A stretch of 64,000 nucleotides of DNA from an uncultured Ferrovibrio sp. (GTDB lineage Bacteria > Pseudomonadota > Alphaproteobacteria > Ferrovibrionales > Ferrovibrionaceae). Where the stretch lies: contig NZ_CALGPC010000006.1 in the NCBI RefSeq assembly GCF_937960835.1, positions 310,001 through 374,000 of the forward strand, written 5' to 3'. The position numbers were made by a program, and so were the translations under genes. The notes under the pieces were generated by a model. The model was given only the letters and a program-made list of their open reading frames with translations, was not told where the DNA came from and searched no databases. Below, one piece after another: positions 43,127 to 52,009 of the stretch; the stretch's first letter is position 1, and every line of letters starts with the position of its first letter.

Positions 43127-44368
43127 ATGCAGTATTGGGACAGCGTCTGGCGCCAGACCGACATCGCCACCATGCTGCCGGCGCAACAGGCCGGCGGCGC
43201 GCCCTTCGGCGCCATCCGGAATGGCGCCATCGCCGTGCGCGATGGCCGCATCGCCTGGATCGGGCCGGATAAGGATCTGCCGCGTGATCAGATCGGCCCG
43301 GCCACGGTGGTGCATGATCTCGGCGGCGGCTGGATCACGCCGGGGCTGATCGACTGCCACACGCATCTGGTCTATGGCGGCAGCCGCGCCCATGAATTCG
43401 AGTTGCGGCTGAACGGCGCGACCTACGAAGAGATCGCCAGGGCCGGCGGCGGCATCCGCTCGACGGTGACCGCCACCCGCGCTGCCAGCGAAGACGCGCT
43501 GATGAAGCAAAGCGCGCCGCGCCTGCGCTCGTTGCTGGCTGAAGGCGTCACCACCGTCGAAATCAAATCGGGCTACGGCCTCGATCTGGAAAACGAACTC
43601 AAATCCCTGCGGGTTGCGCGCAGCCTGGGGCAGCGTTTTCCGGTGCAGGTGAAGACCACCTTGCTGTCCGCCCATGCCGTGCCGCCGGAGTTTCACAACA
43701 ATCCCGACGGTTATATCGACCTCGTCTGCAACGAGATCATTCCAGCCGCAGCCAAAGCCGGTCTTGCCGATGCCGTCGACGCCTTCTGCGAAGGCATTGG
43801 TTTTTCGCCGGCGCAGACGCGGCGTGTTTTCGAGGCGGCGAAAGCGCATGGCCTGCCGGTCAAGCTGCATGCCGAACAGCTCAGCAATCTCAACGGCGCG
43901 GCTTTGGCTGCGGAATATGGCGCGCTGTCGGCCGATCATCTCGAACATCTCGATGAAGCGGGCGTGAAGGCGATGGCCGCTGCCGGTACCGTGGCGGTGC
44001 TGCTGCCCGGCGCTTTTTACGTGTTGCGCGAGACCAAGCTGCCGCCCATTGATTCGCTGCGCCGCCATAACGTCGCCATGGCGGTGTCCACGGACTGCAA
44101 TCCCGGCACCTCGCCGATCAGCTCGCTGCTGCTGATCCTGAATATGGCCTGCACGCTGTTCCGCCTGACGCCGGAAGAGGCACTGGCGGGTGTGACCCGC
44201 AACGCTGCCAAGGCGCTGGGGCTGGAGGCGGAATGCGGCGTACTTTCACCCGGAAAACGGGCGGATTTTGTGGTCTGGGACATCGACCGCCCGGCCGCGC
44301 TCGCCTATCAGATCGGCCTGAATCCCAGCCGCCAGGTGGTGTTCGGCGGGCGGGGCCTGTCGCATTAA
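43127..44368 (+). CDS. hutI: Imidazolonepropionase HutI
   Basis: Hydrolyses 4-imidazolone-5-propionate to formiminoglutamate, the substrate of the divergent hutF product. The 413-residue amidohydrolase carries LIDCHTHLVYGGSRAHEFELR, GGGIRSTVTATRAAS, KSGYGLDLENELK, VKLHAEQLSN, SADHLEHLDE and STDCNPGTSP. hutU, hutH and hutC are not in the window. Confidence 0.96.
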   Translation: MQYWDSVWRQTDIATMLPAQQAGGAPFGAIRNGAIAVRDGRIAWIGPDKDLPRDQIGPATVVHDLGGGWITPGLIDCHTHLVYGGSRAHEFELRLNGATYEEIARAGGGIRSTVTATRAASEDALMKQSAPRLRSLLAEGVTTVEIKSGYGLDLENELKSLRVARSLGQRFPVQVKTTLLSAHAVPPEFHNNPDGYIDLVCNEIIPAAAKAGLADAVDAFCEGIGFSPAQTRRVFEAAKAHGLPVKLHAEQLSNLNGAALAAEYGALSADHLEHLDEAGVKAMAAAGTVAVLLPGAFYVLRETKLPPIDSLRRHNVAMAVSTDCNPGTSPISSLLLILNMACTLFRLTPEEALAGVTRNAAKALGLEAECGVLSPGKRADFVVWDIDRPAALAYQIGLNPSRQVVFGGRGLSH

Positions 44369-44493
44369 CCATCGGCCGGGCATGATCGTGGCGCAAGCCG
44401 CTGGGCTAGGCGCAAGATTGCGCCACCATGTCGAGGCGATGTATCCTGACCCCCGGCGATGCTTGTCCCAGTTGTCAATATCGCAGGTGATCC

Positions 44494-44838
44494 ATGAATG
44501 ATTGGCTTTATGTCATGGGTGGCGCCATCGTCCTCTTGTGGTTGGGGGCGTGGCTGTTGCTGCATCTTGGCAACTTCGAGCAGCGCATCAGCCAGATGCG
44601 GATCACGTTGGAAACCCGCATGGGCAGCATCGAAAAGCAGTTCGCTGCCTATAACAAATTCTTCGCCGAGAACGAGCGTGCGGCGCAGCTCACTTATGGT
44701 GAACTGAACGAGCTCCGCGATCAGATTTCCGAACTGCGCCAGCAGCTGGATGAGACCAAGCGCGCCATCAACGTGCTGGAAGTTGCGGTCAACGACATCA
44801 AGCTGCGCACCAATCCGCGCAACCTGCGCATCGTTTAA
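44494..44838 (+). CDS. Small membrane-anchored coiled-coil protein of unknown function
   Basis: 114 residues: one N-terminal TM segment (about 5-24, WLYVMGGAIVLLWLGAWLLL) then a charged helix with heptad-like spacing (about 27-105: IEKQFAAYNKFF, LNELRDQISELRQQLDETKRAI). Codon use matches neighbouring genes. Not recognised as a named family. A role as a scaffold or envelope protein is possible but not shown. Confidence 0.7.
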   Translation: MNDWLYVMGGAIVLLWLGAWLLLHLGNFEQRISQMRITLETRMGSIEKQFAAYNKFFAENERAAQLTYGELNELRDQISELRQQLDETKRAINVLEVAVNDIKLRTNPRNLRIV

Positions 44839-44859
44839 TCCGTCATAAATCCGGCCACA

Positions 44860-45642
44860 TCATAAATCCGGCCACAGGCGGCGCAGGTCTTTTGCGATCT
44901 CGTCAACGATGGCGGCGATCAGCCGTTCGCCTTTTTCCGCCGTCGCGGCCGTTGCATCGCCGGTGGCGCCGCTGCGGTTCACGATGCCGCCCGGGCGTTC
45001 CTCAGGTGTCAAACGCATAGGGCGGCGCAGGCTGGTCAGCACCACATCCTCGCTGTCTTCCGCCGCCACGGTTTCCGCCAGGCGGTCCATCCGCACCATG
45101 CCCGGCGCAATGGCGAGCAGCAGCGAGGTTTCGCGTTCGTTGGCATGGCCGCTATCCGGCGTGCTCCATTGATCGGCGCAGGCCTGGCCCAGCCGCGGCA
45201 GATCGGCGATGGCCACAGCCACGCCATGGCGCTGCAGGATGGTCTGCGCCGCCAGCCGCAGCGGCGGCTCGGTGGAGATGCCGTTGTTGAGCAGCACGAT
45301 GCGCTCGGCGCCGTGCCGCAGATAGCCTTCGATGATTTCTTCGACCATCGCCTGAAAGGTTGGTGCGGTCAGATGCTGGCTGCCCGGATAATCCATGAAG
45401 GCAGGACAGAAGCCCTGGCCGATGGTTGGCGCGACCAGCACGGGCAGGGCGGCCAGCAGGCGTTCGGCAATCGCCTCTACCACCAGTCGGTCGCTGCCGA
45501 GCGGCAGATGCGGACCGTGGGCCTTCGCTGCCGCGCCGATGGGCAGCAGCACGGGCAGGCCGTCGCCGATCAGGTCGGCGGCATCGATCCAGGTCAGGTC
45601 GGCGAGGCGGAAGCCGGTGCGGGCGCGTTGCGGGGCTGTCAC
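44860..45642 (-). CDS. Creatininase-family protein with altered metal-site motifs
   Basis: A 260-residue protein of the creatininase/MftE amidohydrolase fold: AHGPHLPLGSD, GFCPAFMDYPGSQHLTAPTFQAMVEEII and GHANERETSLLLAIAPGMV. The usual GxxE(A/Q)HG is GAAAKAHG, so the metal-ligand Glu is Lys. The usual NGHGGN is replaced by NNGISTEP. Other ligand positions (His, Asp and the HANERE region) remain. It may use a different site or be a non-metal variant. GTG 45642 start. Confidence 0.78.
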   Translation of the reverse strand: MTAPQRARTGFRLADLTWIDAADLIGDGLPVLLPIGAAAKAHGPHLPLGSDRLVVEAIAERLLAALPVLVAPTIGQGFCPAFMDYPGSQHLTAPTFQAMVEEIIEGYLRHGAERIVLLNNGISTEPPLRLAAQTILQRHGVAVAIADLPRLGQACADQWSTPDSGHANERETSLLLAIAPGMVRMDRLAETVAAEDSEDVVLTSLRRPMRLTPEERPGGIVNRSGATGDATAATAEKGERLIAAIVDEIAKDLRRLWPDL

Positions 45643-45850
45643 GGTTTGTTGCGGGCGTTCTGGTAACGGGTGTTTGGTGAATCGGCGCCAAGCCTAGCAT
45701 TCTTTGCCCCATCACCGTCCAGCAGCGATTGCGCAGGCGGCGTTTCCATCTGCGATTTCCGCATCTGCGGCCTTGCCCGCTTTCCCGCATGGCCCTATCT
45801 GTGGGCGCCTTGATCGACCGCCAGTCCTGACCTTTTGCCAGAGAGACGCC

Positions 45851-47545
45851 GTGCCCCGCCGCCCGCCTTCAGGCCGTCCCCCTTCCAGCCGTTCGCCGTC
45901 TCGTGCTCCGGCCCGTTCGCCATCTGCCGGCCGCACGCCGCGCAGGCCGGAGCGCCACTCAGAGCGCCCAGCCGGGCGGAGCGCCGGCGGCCTGGAAACG
46001 CGTCCCGCGGGCCGCAAGCCCGAACACCGCAAACCTGAGGACCGCAAACCCGCTGCCGAGCGCGGATACCAGCAGGGCACACCGAAGCCGAATAATCCGC
46101 AGCAGGGTCATCCGAAGCGGGGCGGGCAGAAGACCGCCGGCTTCCGTCCCGGAAAGTCCAGTGCAGGAAAGAGCCATCTGGAAAGCCGCGCCGAACGGCC
46201 GCGTCATGCGCGTCCCGAGCGGCGCGAAGGGCGGCCGGACAAACGTGCTGCCATGCGTTCCGGCTCCAGCCGCAAGGCGGTGGAAGGCGCGATGGCGCTG
46301 CTGGATGCGATTGCTGCTTCGGGCGAGCCGGCCGACCGCGTGCGCCATGCCTGGATGCGCGATCATCACAAGCAGTTCGATCCGGCGGAGCGTGCGGCGC
46401 TGATCCAGTTGAGCGAGCAGGTGCTGCGCCATCGCGGCCAGCTCGACTGGTGGATTACCCGCGACAAGGGCGGCCTGACGCCCGACAGCCGCCTGCGGGT
46501 CTGCGCCTTCCGCATTCTGTCCACCGGCGCCAAGGCGGCCAGCCAGTTTCCTTTCTTCCAGTCGGACGAGGTGAAGGAAGCCGAATTCCTGCGCCGCCTG
46601 GAACGCCATACGCTCGATCATCCCGACATGCCGCTGACGGCGCGGCTGAACATCCCGGACTGGATCCTGCCGCATTTCAAGAAACGCTTCGGCGTCGATC
46701 TCGAACTGGAACTGACGGCGATGCTGCGGCCAGCGCCGCTGGATGTGCGCATCAATCCGCTGAAGACGACGCGCGATGCCGCGGCGGCCGCTTTGGCGGC
46801 GGAAGAGCTGCGCAGCCAGCCAACGCCGTATTCGCCGCTTGGCCTGCGCCTGTCGCCGCAGGCTTACGTCAATAACGGCCAGGCCTATGCCGATGGCCTG
46901 ATCGAGCCGCAGGATGAAGGCTCGCAGATCGCCGCGCAGCTCGCCGATGCGGCCAACTGCAAGTTCGTCGTCGATTTCTGTGCTGGCGCCGGTGGCAAGA
47001 CCCTGGTGTTGGCGGCAGCGATGCGCAATGTCGGACGGCTGGTGGCGATGGATGTCAGCGCCGGGCGGCTGACACAGGCCAGGCTGCGGCTGCGCCGCGC
47101 CGGCGTGCACAACGCAGAGACCCGCGAACTGGATTCGAAATGGATCAAGCGTCATTCCGGCCAGGCGGATCGCGTGCTGGTTGATGCCCCCTGCACCGGC
47201 ACGGGCACCTGGCGGCGCAAGCCGGATGCGAAATGGCGGCTGACGCCGAAGGATCTGGAAGAGCTGGTACCGCGCCAGGCGGAAATCCTTGATCGCGCCG
47301 CGCGGCTGGTGAAGCCCCAGGGACGGCTGATCTATGTCACCTGCTCGGTGCTGCGCGAGGAGAATGACGATCAGGTCGCCGCCTTCCTCAAGCGCCATCC
47401 GGACTTCAAGGTGATGCCGGTAACGGAGGTGTGGCCCCAGACGATCGGCGGCGCCTGTCCGGTGCCGGGGCCGTATCTGGCGCTATCGCCCGCCCGCCAT
47501 GGCACCGACGGCTTCTTTGCCGCGATTCTTGTACGTCACGCCTGA
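45851..47545 (+). CDS. RsmB/NOL1/NOP2/Sun-family RNA (cytosine-C5) methyltransferase
   Basis: SAM-dependent C5-cytosine RNA methyltransferase, probably acting on 16S rRNA. The catalytic core has the SAM site VVDFCAGAGGKTLVLAAAM, motif IV DAPCTGTGTWRR and motif VI YVTCSVLREENDDQ, giving both Cys. A NusB-like helical part (about 140-270) precedes it. The first ~135 residues are a low-complexity Arg/Pro/Ser/Lys stretch, absent from typical RsmB. GTG 45851 is favoured (GAGAGA upstream); ATG 46252 would remove the tail. Overlaps the convergent gene at 47483. Confidence 0.85.
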   Translation: MPRRPPSGRPPSSRSPSRAPARSPSAGRTPRRPERHSERPAGRSAGGLETRPAGRKPEHRKPEDRKPAAERGYQQGTPKPNNPQQGHPKRGGQKTAGFRPGKSSAGKSHLESRAERPRHARPERREGRPDKRAAMRSGSSRKAVEGAMALLDAIAASGEPADRVRHAWMRDHHKQFDPAERAALIQLSEQVLRHRGQLDWWITRDKGGLTPDSRLRVCAFRILSTGAKAASQFPFFQSDEVKEAEFLRRLERHTLDHPDMPLTARLNIPDWILPHFKKRFGVDLELELTAMLRPAPLDVRINPLKTTRDAAAAALAAEELRSQPTPYSPLGLRLSPQAYVNNGQAYADGLIEPQDEGSQIAAQLADAANCKFVVDFCAGAGGKTLVLAAAMRNVGRLVAMDVSAGRLTQARLRLRRAGVHNAETRELDSKWIKRHSGQADRVLVDAPCTGTGTWRRKPDAKWRLTPKDLEELVPRQAEILDRAARLVKPQGRLIYVTCSVLREENDDQVAAFLKRHPDFKVMPVTEVWPQTIGGACPVPGPYLALSPARHGTDGFFAAILVRHA

Positions 47546-48274
47546 TTGGAGCCAGATATCGAGGAAGCCGTCCAGCCAGGCGGCGATCCCGGCATCGTAT
47601 TGGGCGCAGGCCGCCCTCATGGTCTCGCGCGCCTGCGCGCCCGGCAGCGCCAGGCGATGGCCCGCGGCGGTGCTCCAGCGCCGCATCATCGCTTCCGTGA
47701 CTTCCGGATGGAACTGCACGCCAAAGGCATTGGGGCCGATGCGCATGGCCTGATTGGGGAACCAGGTGGATGACGCGAGCCGCACGGCGCCGCGCGGCAG
47801 GCTGAAGCCTTCGCCATGCCACTGGAAGATATGCAGCTTGTCGGGAAACAGCTCGCGGCCCTGCGGCGTTGGCTTCACCGGATAGTAGCCGATCTCATGC
47901 CAGCCGTCGGGATGCGGGCCGACCTTGCCGCCACCCGCCCGCGCCAGCAACTGCGCACCGAGGCAGACGCCAAGAAACGGTCTGCCGCTGGCAACCACGC
48001 GCGGGATGAAGTCGAGTTCCTTGCGGATGAACTCGAGATGATCGTCATTGGCCGACATCGGCCCGCCGAACATGACGCAGCCGGCATGCTCGTCCAGGCT
48101 GACGGGCAGTTCCTGGCCCAAACATGGGCGGCGGATATCGAGCCGGTAGCCCCGCTCGCGCAGCTTGTCGCCAATGCGGCCGGGATCGGAACTTTCCTGG
48201 TGGACGATCATCAGGATGGCCGGCTGGGGCGCGGGATGGCCCTGGCCGTGATCCTGCAGCGGTCCTTGATACAT
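47483..48274 (-). CDS. Class I glutamine amidotransferase-like protein
   Basis: A 263-residue GATase-1 protein with nucleophile elbow FLGVCLGAQLLARA and the His/Glu pair FGVQFHPEV; the FQWHGEGFSLPRGAV loop is typical of stand-alone, GuaA-like amidotransferases. The partner is unknown. ATG 48274 is preferred; an alternative ATG at 48316 lies within the upstream gene. Its last 63 bases overlap the rsmB-like gene on the other strand. Third gene of an SDR-hydrolase-GATase run. Confidence 0.85.
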   Translation of the reverse strand: MYQGPLQDHGQGHPAPQPAILMIVHQESSDPGRIGDKLRERGYRLDIRRPCLGQELPVSLDEHAGCVMFGGPMSANDDHLEFIRKELDFIPRVVASGRPFLGVCLGAQLLARAGGGKVGPHPDGWHEIGYYPVKPTPQGRELFPDKLHIFQWHGEGFSLPRGAVRLASSTWFPNQAMRIGPNAFGVQFHPEVTEAMMRRWSTAAGHRLALPGAQARETMRAACAQYDAGIAAWLDGFLDIWLQSGVTYKNRGKEAVGAMAGGR

Positions 48275-48293
48275 GCCTGGGTCGGCTTCCTCT

Positions 48294-49100
48294 TCAGAGA
48301 CTGCCGAGGAACGCATCCAAAGCAGCGTTCACCGCAGCCGGCTGTTCGATGCTGGAACTATGCCCCGCTTTGGGAATTCTGACTAGCCGAGATTGTGTGA
48401 TGGCCGTCTGGATTCGCTCAGCTTTTGCCGGCACGGTGGCGGTATCCTGCTCGCCGACGATGATCAGCACGGGGCATTTGATCCGCCCCAGCTCCTCATA
48501 GATGCCCTTGCGCTCGATCACGCCGTTCACCGCCCGCCAGATTGAGCGTCGGTTGTTCAGAAGCTTCTGCCGCCAATAGGCGCGCTCGCTTGAGCGCGCC
48601 GGATCAGTCATGAAATCCTGGCTGAACATGATCGGCATGACCTTGTCGGCCACCAGCCGCAGGCCGAGCCAGCGCGCAACCAAGTTGAGTTTGCGGTATT
48701 TCGGTACGTTCTCGACGGGCTCCGGGTCGGCTGAGGTTTCCATCAGCAGCAGCGAACGCACCAGATCGGGCCGCCGCGCGCCCAGCCGCATGGCGACAAA
48801 GCCGCCCATCGACAGGCCGCCGAAATGCACCGGGCCGAGCTGTAGCTTCTCGATCAGCGCGACCGCATCCTCATAGACGGTTTCCATGTCGATACAGCGG
48901 GAGGGATCGTCGGCGCTGCGCCCCTGGCCGCGGTGATCATAGGCGATGACGCGGTAGCGGCCCTTGAAATGCGCGATCTGCGGCGCGAACAGCTCGGTAT
49001 CCCAGAGCAGGCCGTGGCTGAGGACGATGGTCTGTCCGGTCGAACCTGGCCCGGTGTCTTCGTAGTAAAGCCGGGTTCCGTTGACGGCGATCTCAGCCAT
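48294..49100 (-). CDS. Alpha/beta hydrolase
   Basis: A 268-residue hydrolase: oxyanion/HG motif IVLSHGLLWDTE, nucleophile elbow HFGGLSMGGFVAMRLG (Ser), acid VGEQDTATVP (Asp) and late His IPKAGHSSSIEQP. This is a complete triad of the 3-oxoadipate enol-lactonase/esterase-like group. ATG 49100; gap of 31 bases after the SDR gene. Substrate unknown. Confidence 0.88.
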   Translation of the reverse strand: MAEIAVNGTRLYYEDTGPGSTGQTIVLSHGLLWDTELFAPQIAHFKGRYRVIAYDHRGQGRSADDPSRCIDMETVYEDAVALIEKLQLGPVHFGGLSMGGFVAMRLGARRPDLVRSLLLMETSADPEPVENVPKYRKLNLVARWLGLRLVADKVMPIMFSQDFMTDPARSSERAYWRQKLLNNRRSIWRAVNGVIERKGIYEELGRIKCPVLIIVGEQDTATVPAKAERIQTAITQSRLVRIPKAGHSSSIEQPAAVNAALDAFLGSL

Positions 49101-49131
49101 GAAAGAGCCTTCTGTTCCTGGACGTTTCTGG

Positions 49132-49893
49132 TTATTGCGCGGTGATCCCGCCATCGATGACGAACTCGGCGCCGGTGGTGAACTTCGATTCATCGGAAGC
49201 GAGATACAGGATGCAGTTCGCCACGTCGTCCGGTTCCCCCAAGCGGCCGAGCGGCACCTGCGCCTCCAGTTTCTGGCGCACCACCGCCGGATCGCCACCG
49301 GCATAGATCATCGACTGAACCATCGGCGTGTCAATGAAGGTCGGATGCACAGAATTGCAACGAATGTCATATTTGCGCTTGGCGCAATGCAGCGCCGTGG
49401 TCTTGGCCAGCATGCGGGCACCGGCTTTCGAAGTGTTGTAGGCCGACATGTTGTGGCCGGCGATGATGCCCGACACCGACGAGATGATGACGATCGAGCC
49501 GGGCGCGTATTTGCGCATGCGGGGCAGGCCATGCTTGATGCCAAGGAACGGCCCGTCGAGATTGACGCTGTGCACGAAGCGCCATTCCTCGACGCTGATG
49601 TCTTCGACATTCTTCAGGATGCCGACGCCGGCCGAATGCACCATCACATTCAGCTTGCCGAAGGCGGCTTCGGTCACGTCAAGCGCGGCGATCCATTGCT
49701 GCTCGTTGGTCACGTCCAGATGAACGGCGATGGCGGCCTTGCCGATCTCATCGGCCACGGCGCGGGCGCCCTCCAGATTGCGGTCGGCAATGGCGACCTT
49801 GGCGCCTTCCTTGGCCAGCAGGATGGCGGTGGCTTTGCCCAGGCCCGAGGCTCCGCCGGTAATCAATGCGACTTTATTTTCTACGCGACCCAT
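49132..49893 (-). CDS. Short-chain dehydrogenase/reductase
   Basis: A 253-residue classical SDR: cofactor site TGGASGLGKA, NAG-like VHSAGVGI, catalytic Ser in IVIISSVSG and YNTSK (Tyr, Lys), and the C-terminal TGAEFVIDGGITAQ. Asp-Arg after beta-2 (VAIADRNLEG) favours NAD(H). First gene of an operon with the hydrolase and the amidotransferase. Substrate unknown. Confidence 0.92.
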   Translation of the reverse strand: MGRVENKVALITGGASGLGKATAILLAKEGAKVAIADRNLEGARAVADEIGKAAIAVHLDVTNEQQWIAALDVTEAAFGKLNVMVHSAGVGILKNVEDISVEEWRFVHSVNLDGPFLGIKHGLPRMRKYAPGSIVIISSVSGIIAGHNMSAYNTSKAGARMLAKTTALHCAKRKYDIRCNSVHPTFIDTPMVQSMIYAGGDPAVVRQKLEAQVPLGRLGEPDDVANCILYLASDESKFTTGAEFVIDGGITAQ

Positions 49894-50020
49894 CGTGTTT
49901 CCTCCTGTTTGCCGGGAGGATAACCGGGATTTCGGGCCTGCGGCCAGCCTGTCGTGACGTCAGCGGTTCAGTCAGCGCCGTCATGCCCGCTTGCGCGGGA
50001 ACGACGCGTGATCTGAAACC

Positions 50021-51247
50021 TCAATCCGGCTCTTCGAGCTTGGCCGGCAGGCCGGCATCGGCGAGCGCGGTCAGCAATTCCTCAAGATGGGCACGGTCGC
50101 GCGCCTCGACGACGAATTCGATCTCGGCGCCCTTGGCGGAAGCCAGGGTGAACAGGCGGCGATGCGCCACTTCGACGATGTTGACGCCGACCTTGCCGAT
50201 CACGCCGGATGCCAGCGACAGCCGTCCCGGTGCGTCGTCGGTCATCACGATGATGCGGGCGAGGCGGCCGTTGCGCACCAGGCCGCGCATCAGCACGGAG
50301 GCGAGCAGGCGGGTATCGATATTGCCGCCGGAGAGCACAATGCCGACATGGCGGCCCTTGAAGCGCTCGGGCTCGGCCATCAGCGCGGCCAGGCCTGCTG
50401 CGCCCGCGCCTTCGCTGACGGTCTTTTCGATCTCGACCAGAGCCACGATGGCGCGCTCGATATCGGCTTCGCGGGCGATCAGGATGTCGTCCACCAGGCG
50501 GCGCGCGATCTCGATCGTGGTGCGGCCCACATCGCGCACTGAAATGCCTTCCGCGATCGACACGCCGCCGACCTGCACCGGCTGGCCCTGCAATTCCTGC
50601 TGCATGGCCGAATAAAGCTCGCTCTCGACGCCGAAGACGCGCAGATCGGGCCGCAGCGCCTTGGCCGCAATTGCCATACCGCCGATCAGGCCGCCGCCGC
50701 CGACCGGCACGATCAGGTCCTGCAGTTTCGGTGCCTGTTTCAGCATCTCCAGCGCCACCGTGCCCTGACCGGCAATCACGGCTGGATCGTCGTAAGGATG
50801 CACGAAAACCAGGCCTTCTTCCTTGGCGATCCGCTGCGCTGTGGCGGCGGCTTCGGCCAGCAATTCGCCATCCAGCACGACGCGAGCGCCGAAGGCGCGC
50901 ACATGACGCACCTTCACGAAAGGAGTGAATTTAGGCATCACGATGGTGGCCGGAATGCCCAGCCGCCCGGCATGGTAGGCGACGCCCTGCGCATGGTTGC
51001 CGGCCGACATGGCGATCACGCCGCGCTTGCGTTCCTCGTCGCTGAGCTGCAGCAGCTTGTTCAGCGCGCCGCGCTCCTTGAAGCTTGCGGTGAACTGGTG
51101 GTTCTCGAACTTCAGCCACACATGGGCACCAGTCAGGTCCGACAATGTGTGGGAGTGCAGGCACGGGGTTTCGGCGATGGCATCGCCCAAGCGCGCCGCC
51201 GCCGCGCGGATATCCTCAAGACCCAGCGCTGACGCGTTGTTGGGCAT
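50021..51247 (-). CDS. Threonine dehydratase (ilvA/tdcB type) with C-terminal ACT domain
   Basis: A 408-residue PLP enzyme that deaminates threonine (or serine) to the keto acid. PLP Lys57 is in TASFKERGA; the substrate loop is SAGNHAQG, and the phosphate-binding loop VPVGGGGLIGG. The C-terminal ~80 residues (RLARIIVMTDDAPGRLSLASGVIG) form one ACT-like domain, fitting allosteric control. ATG 51247. A TTGACT hexamer upstream suggests its promoter. Confidence 0.92.
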   Translation of the reverse strand: MPNNASALGLEDIRAAAARLGDAIAETPCLHSHTLSDLTGAHVWLKFENHQFTASFKERGALNKLLQLSDEERKRGVIAMSAGNHAQGVAYHAGRLGIPATIVMPKFTPFVKVRHVRAFGARVVLDGELLAEAAATAQRIAKEEGLVFVHPYDDPAVIAGQGTVALEMLKQAPKLQDLIVPVGGGGLIGGMAIAAKALRPDLRVFGVESELYSAMQQELQGQPVQVGGVSIAEGISVRDVGRTTIEIARRLVDDILIAREADIERAIVALVEIEKTVSEGAGAAGLAALMAEPERFKGRHVGIVLSGGNIDTRLLASVLMRGLVRNGRLARIIVMTDDAPGRLSLASGVIGKVGVNIVEVAHRRLFTLASAKGAEIEFVVEARDRAHLEELLTALADAGLPAKLEEPD

Positions 51248-51297
51248 TCCGTTTTCTCCGTGAAACAAACAGACTGGGGGCAAAATGCAGGCGGTAA

Positions 51298-51326
51298 GCG
51301 GTACGGTTTACCCGGGTTCAAGTCAA
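51298..51326 (-). promoter_or_regulatory. Possible promoter of threonine dehydratase gene
   Basis: Read leftward: TTGACT (51326-51321), 17-base spacer, TACCGC (51303-51298). The -35 is good, the -10 weak. Predicted start is about 45 bases before the ATG. Confidence 0.35.
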
Positions 51327-51449
51327 CTGCCGGGACCGTGTGTCATCTGTCTGCGTCCTCCCGTTTAAATGGAGGCGAGGGCTGCGAAACAGAATCACGG
51401 CAATGCAAAATCACTTGGCGCGGATCGTTTCGCGCACTAGGCTCAAGGC

Positions 51450-51956
51450 ATGGCTTTGGCAATCAAACCGCCTGTCTTTGCCGCAGAGTTGCGGCCGCAC
51501 CGCTCTCTGGGAGCGCGCGGTTTCCTGATCCTGATGCTTGCCGTCGGCGCGGTGAATTTCACCGCTGGCATTGCCTTCTGGATTGCCGGCGCCTGGCCGG
51601 TTTTTGGCTTTTGTGGGCTGGAAGTGCTGCTGCTATGGCTTGCCTTCCGTGCCAGCTACCGCCAGAGCCGCGCGCGCGAATACATCCAGCTCGATCAGGA
51701 CAGCCTCACCGTCTGCCGCCGCGATGCCAAGGGCGCCGAGCGCGTCTGGCGCCTGCAGCCTTACTGGCTGCGCGTCGAATGCGCCGATGATGACGAGCAG
51801 GCGCGGCTGAAGATCTGGAGCCATGGCCGCGCGCTGAGCCTCGGCGAATTCTTAAGCCCCGACGAGCGCCGCAGCCTCGCCGATGCACTGCGCGAGGCGT
51901 TGTGGCGCTGGCGGCAGCCGGAGGGCGCGGGCCTGCGGCCGATAGGGCAGGTTTAA
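51450..51956 (+). CDS. DUF2244 membrane protein
   Basis: A 168-residue protein of the DUF2244 family: ELRPHRSLGARGFLILMLAVGAV (TM1), a second TM (about 48-66), then a cytosolic part (LTVCRRDAKGAERVWRLQPYWLRVE, SLGEFLSPDERRSLADALREAL). Common in alphaproteobacteria, sometimes near cytochrome oxidase genes; no such context here. Function unknown. Confidence 0.88.
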   Translation: MALAIKPPVFAAELRPHRSLGARGFLILMLAVGAVNFTAGIAFWIAGAWPVFGFCGLEVLLLWLAFRASYRQSRAREYIQLDQDSLTVCRRDAKGAERVWRLQPYWLRVECADDDEQARLKIWSHGRALSLGEFLSPDERRSLADALREALWRWRQPEGAGLRPIGQV

Positions 51957-52009
51957 GGCGCAGCGTCTGGCGCGGCACCGGCTGCCCTTATCACTGGCGT
52001 CAATTATTG

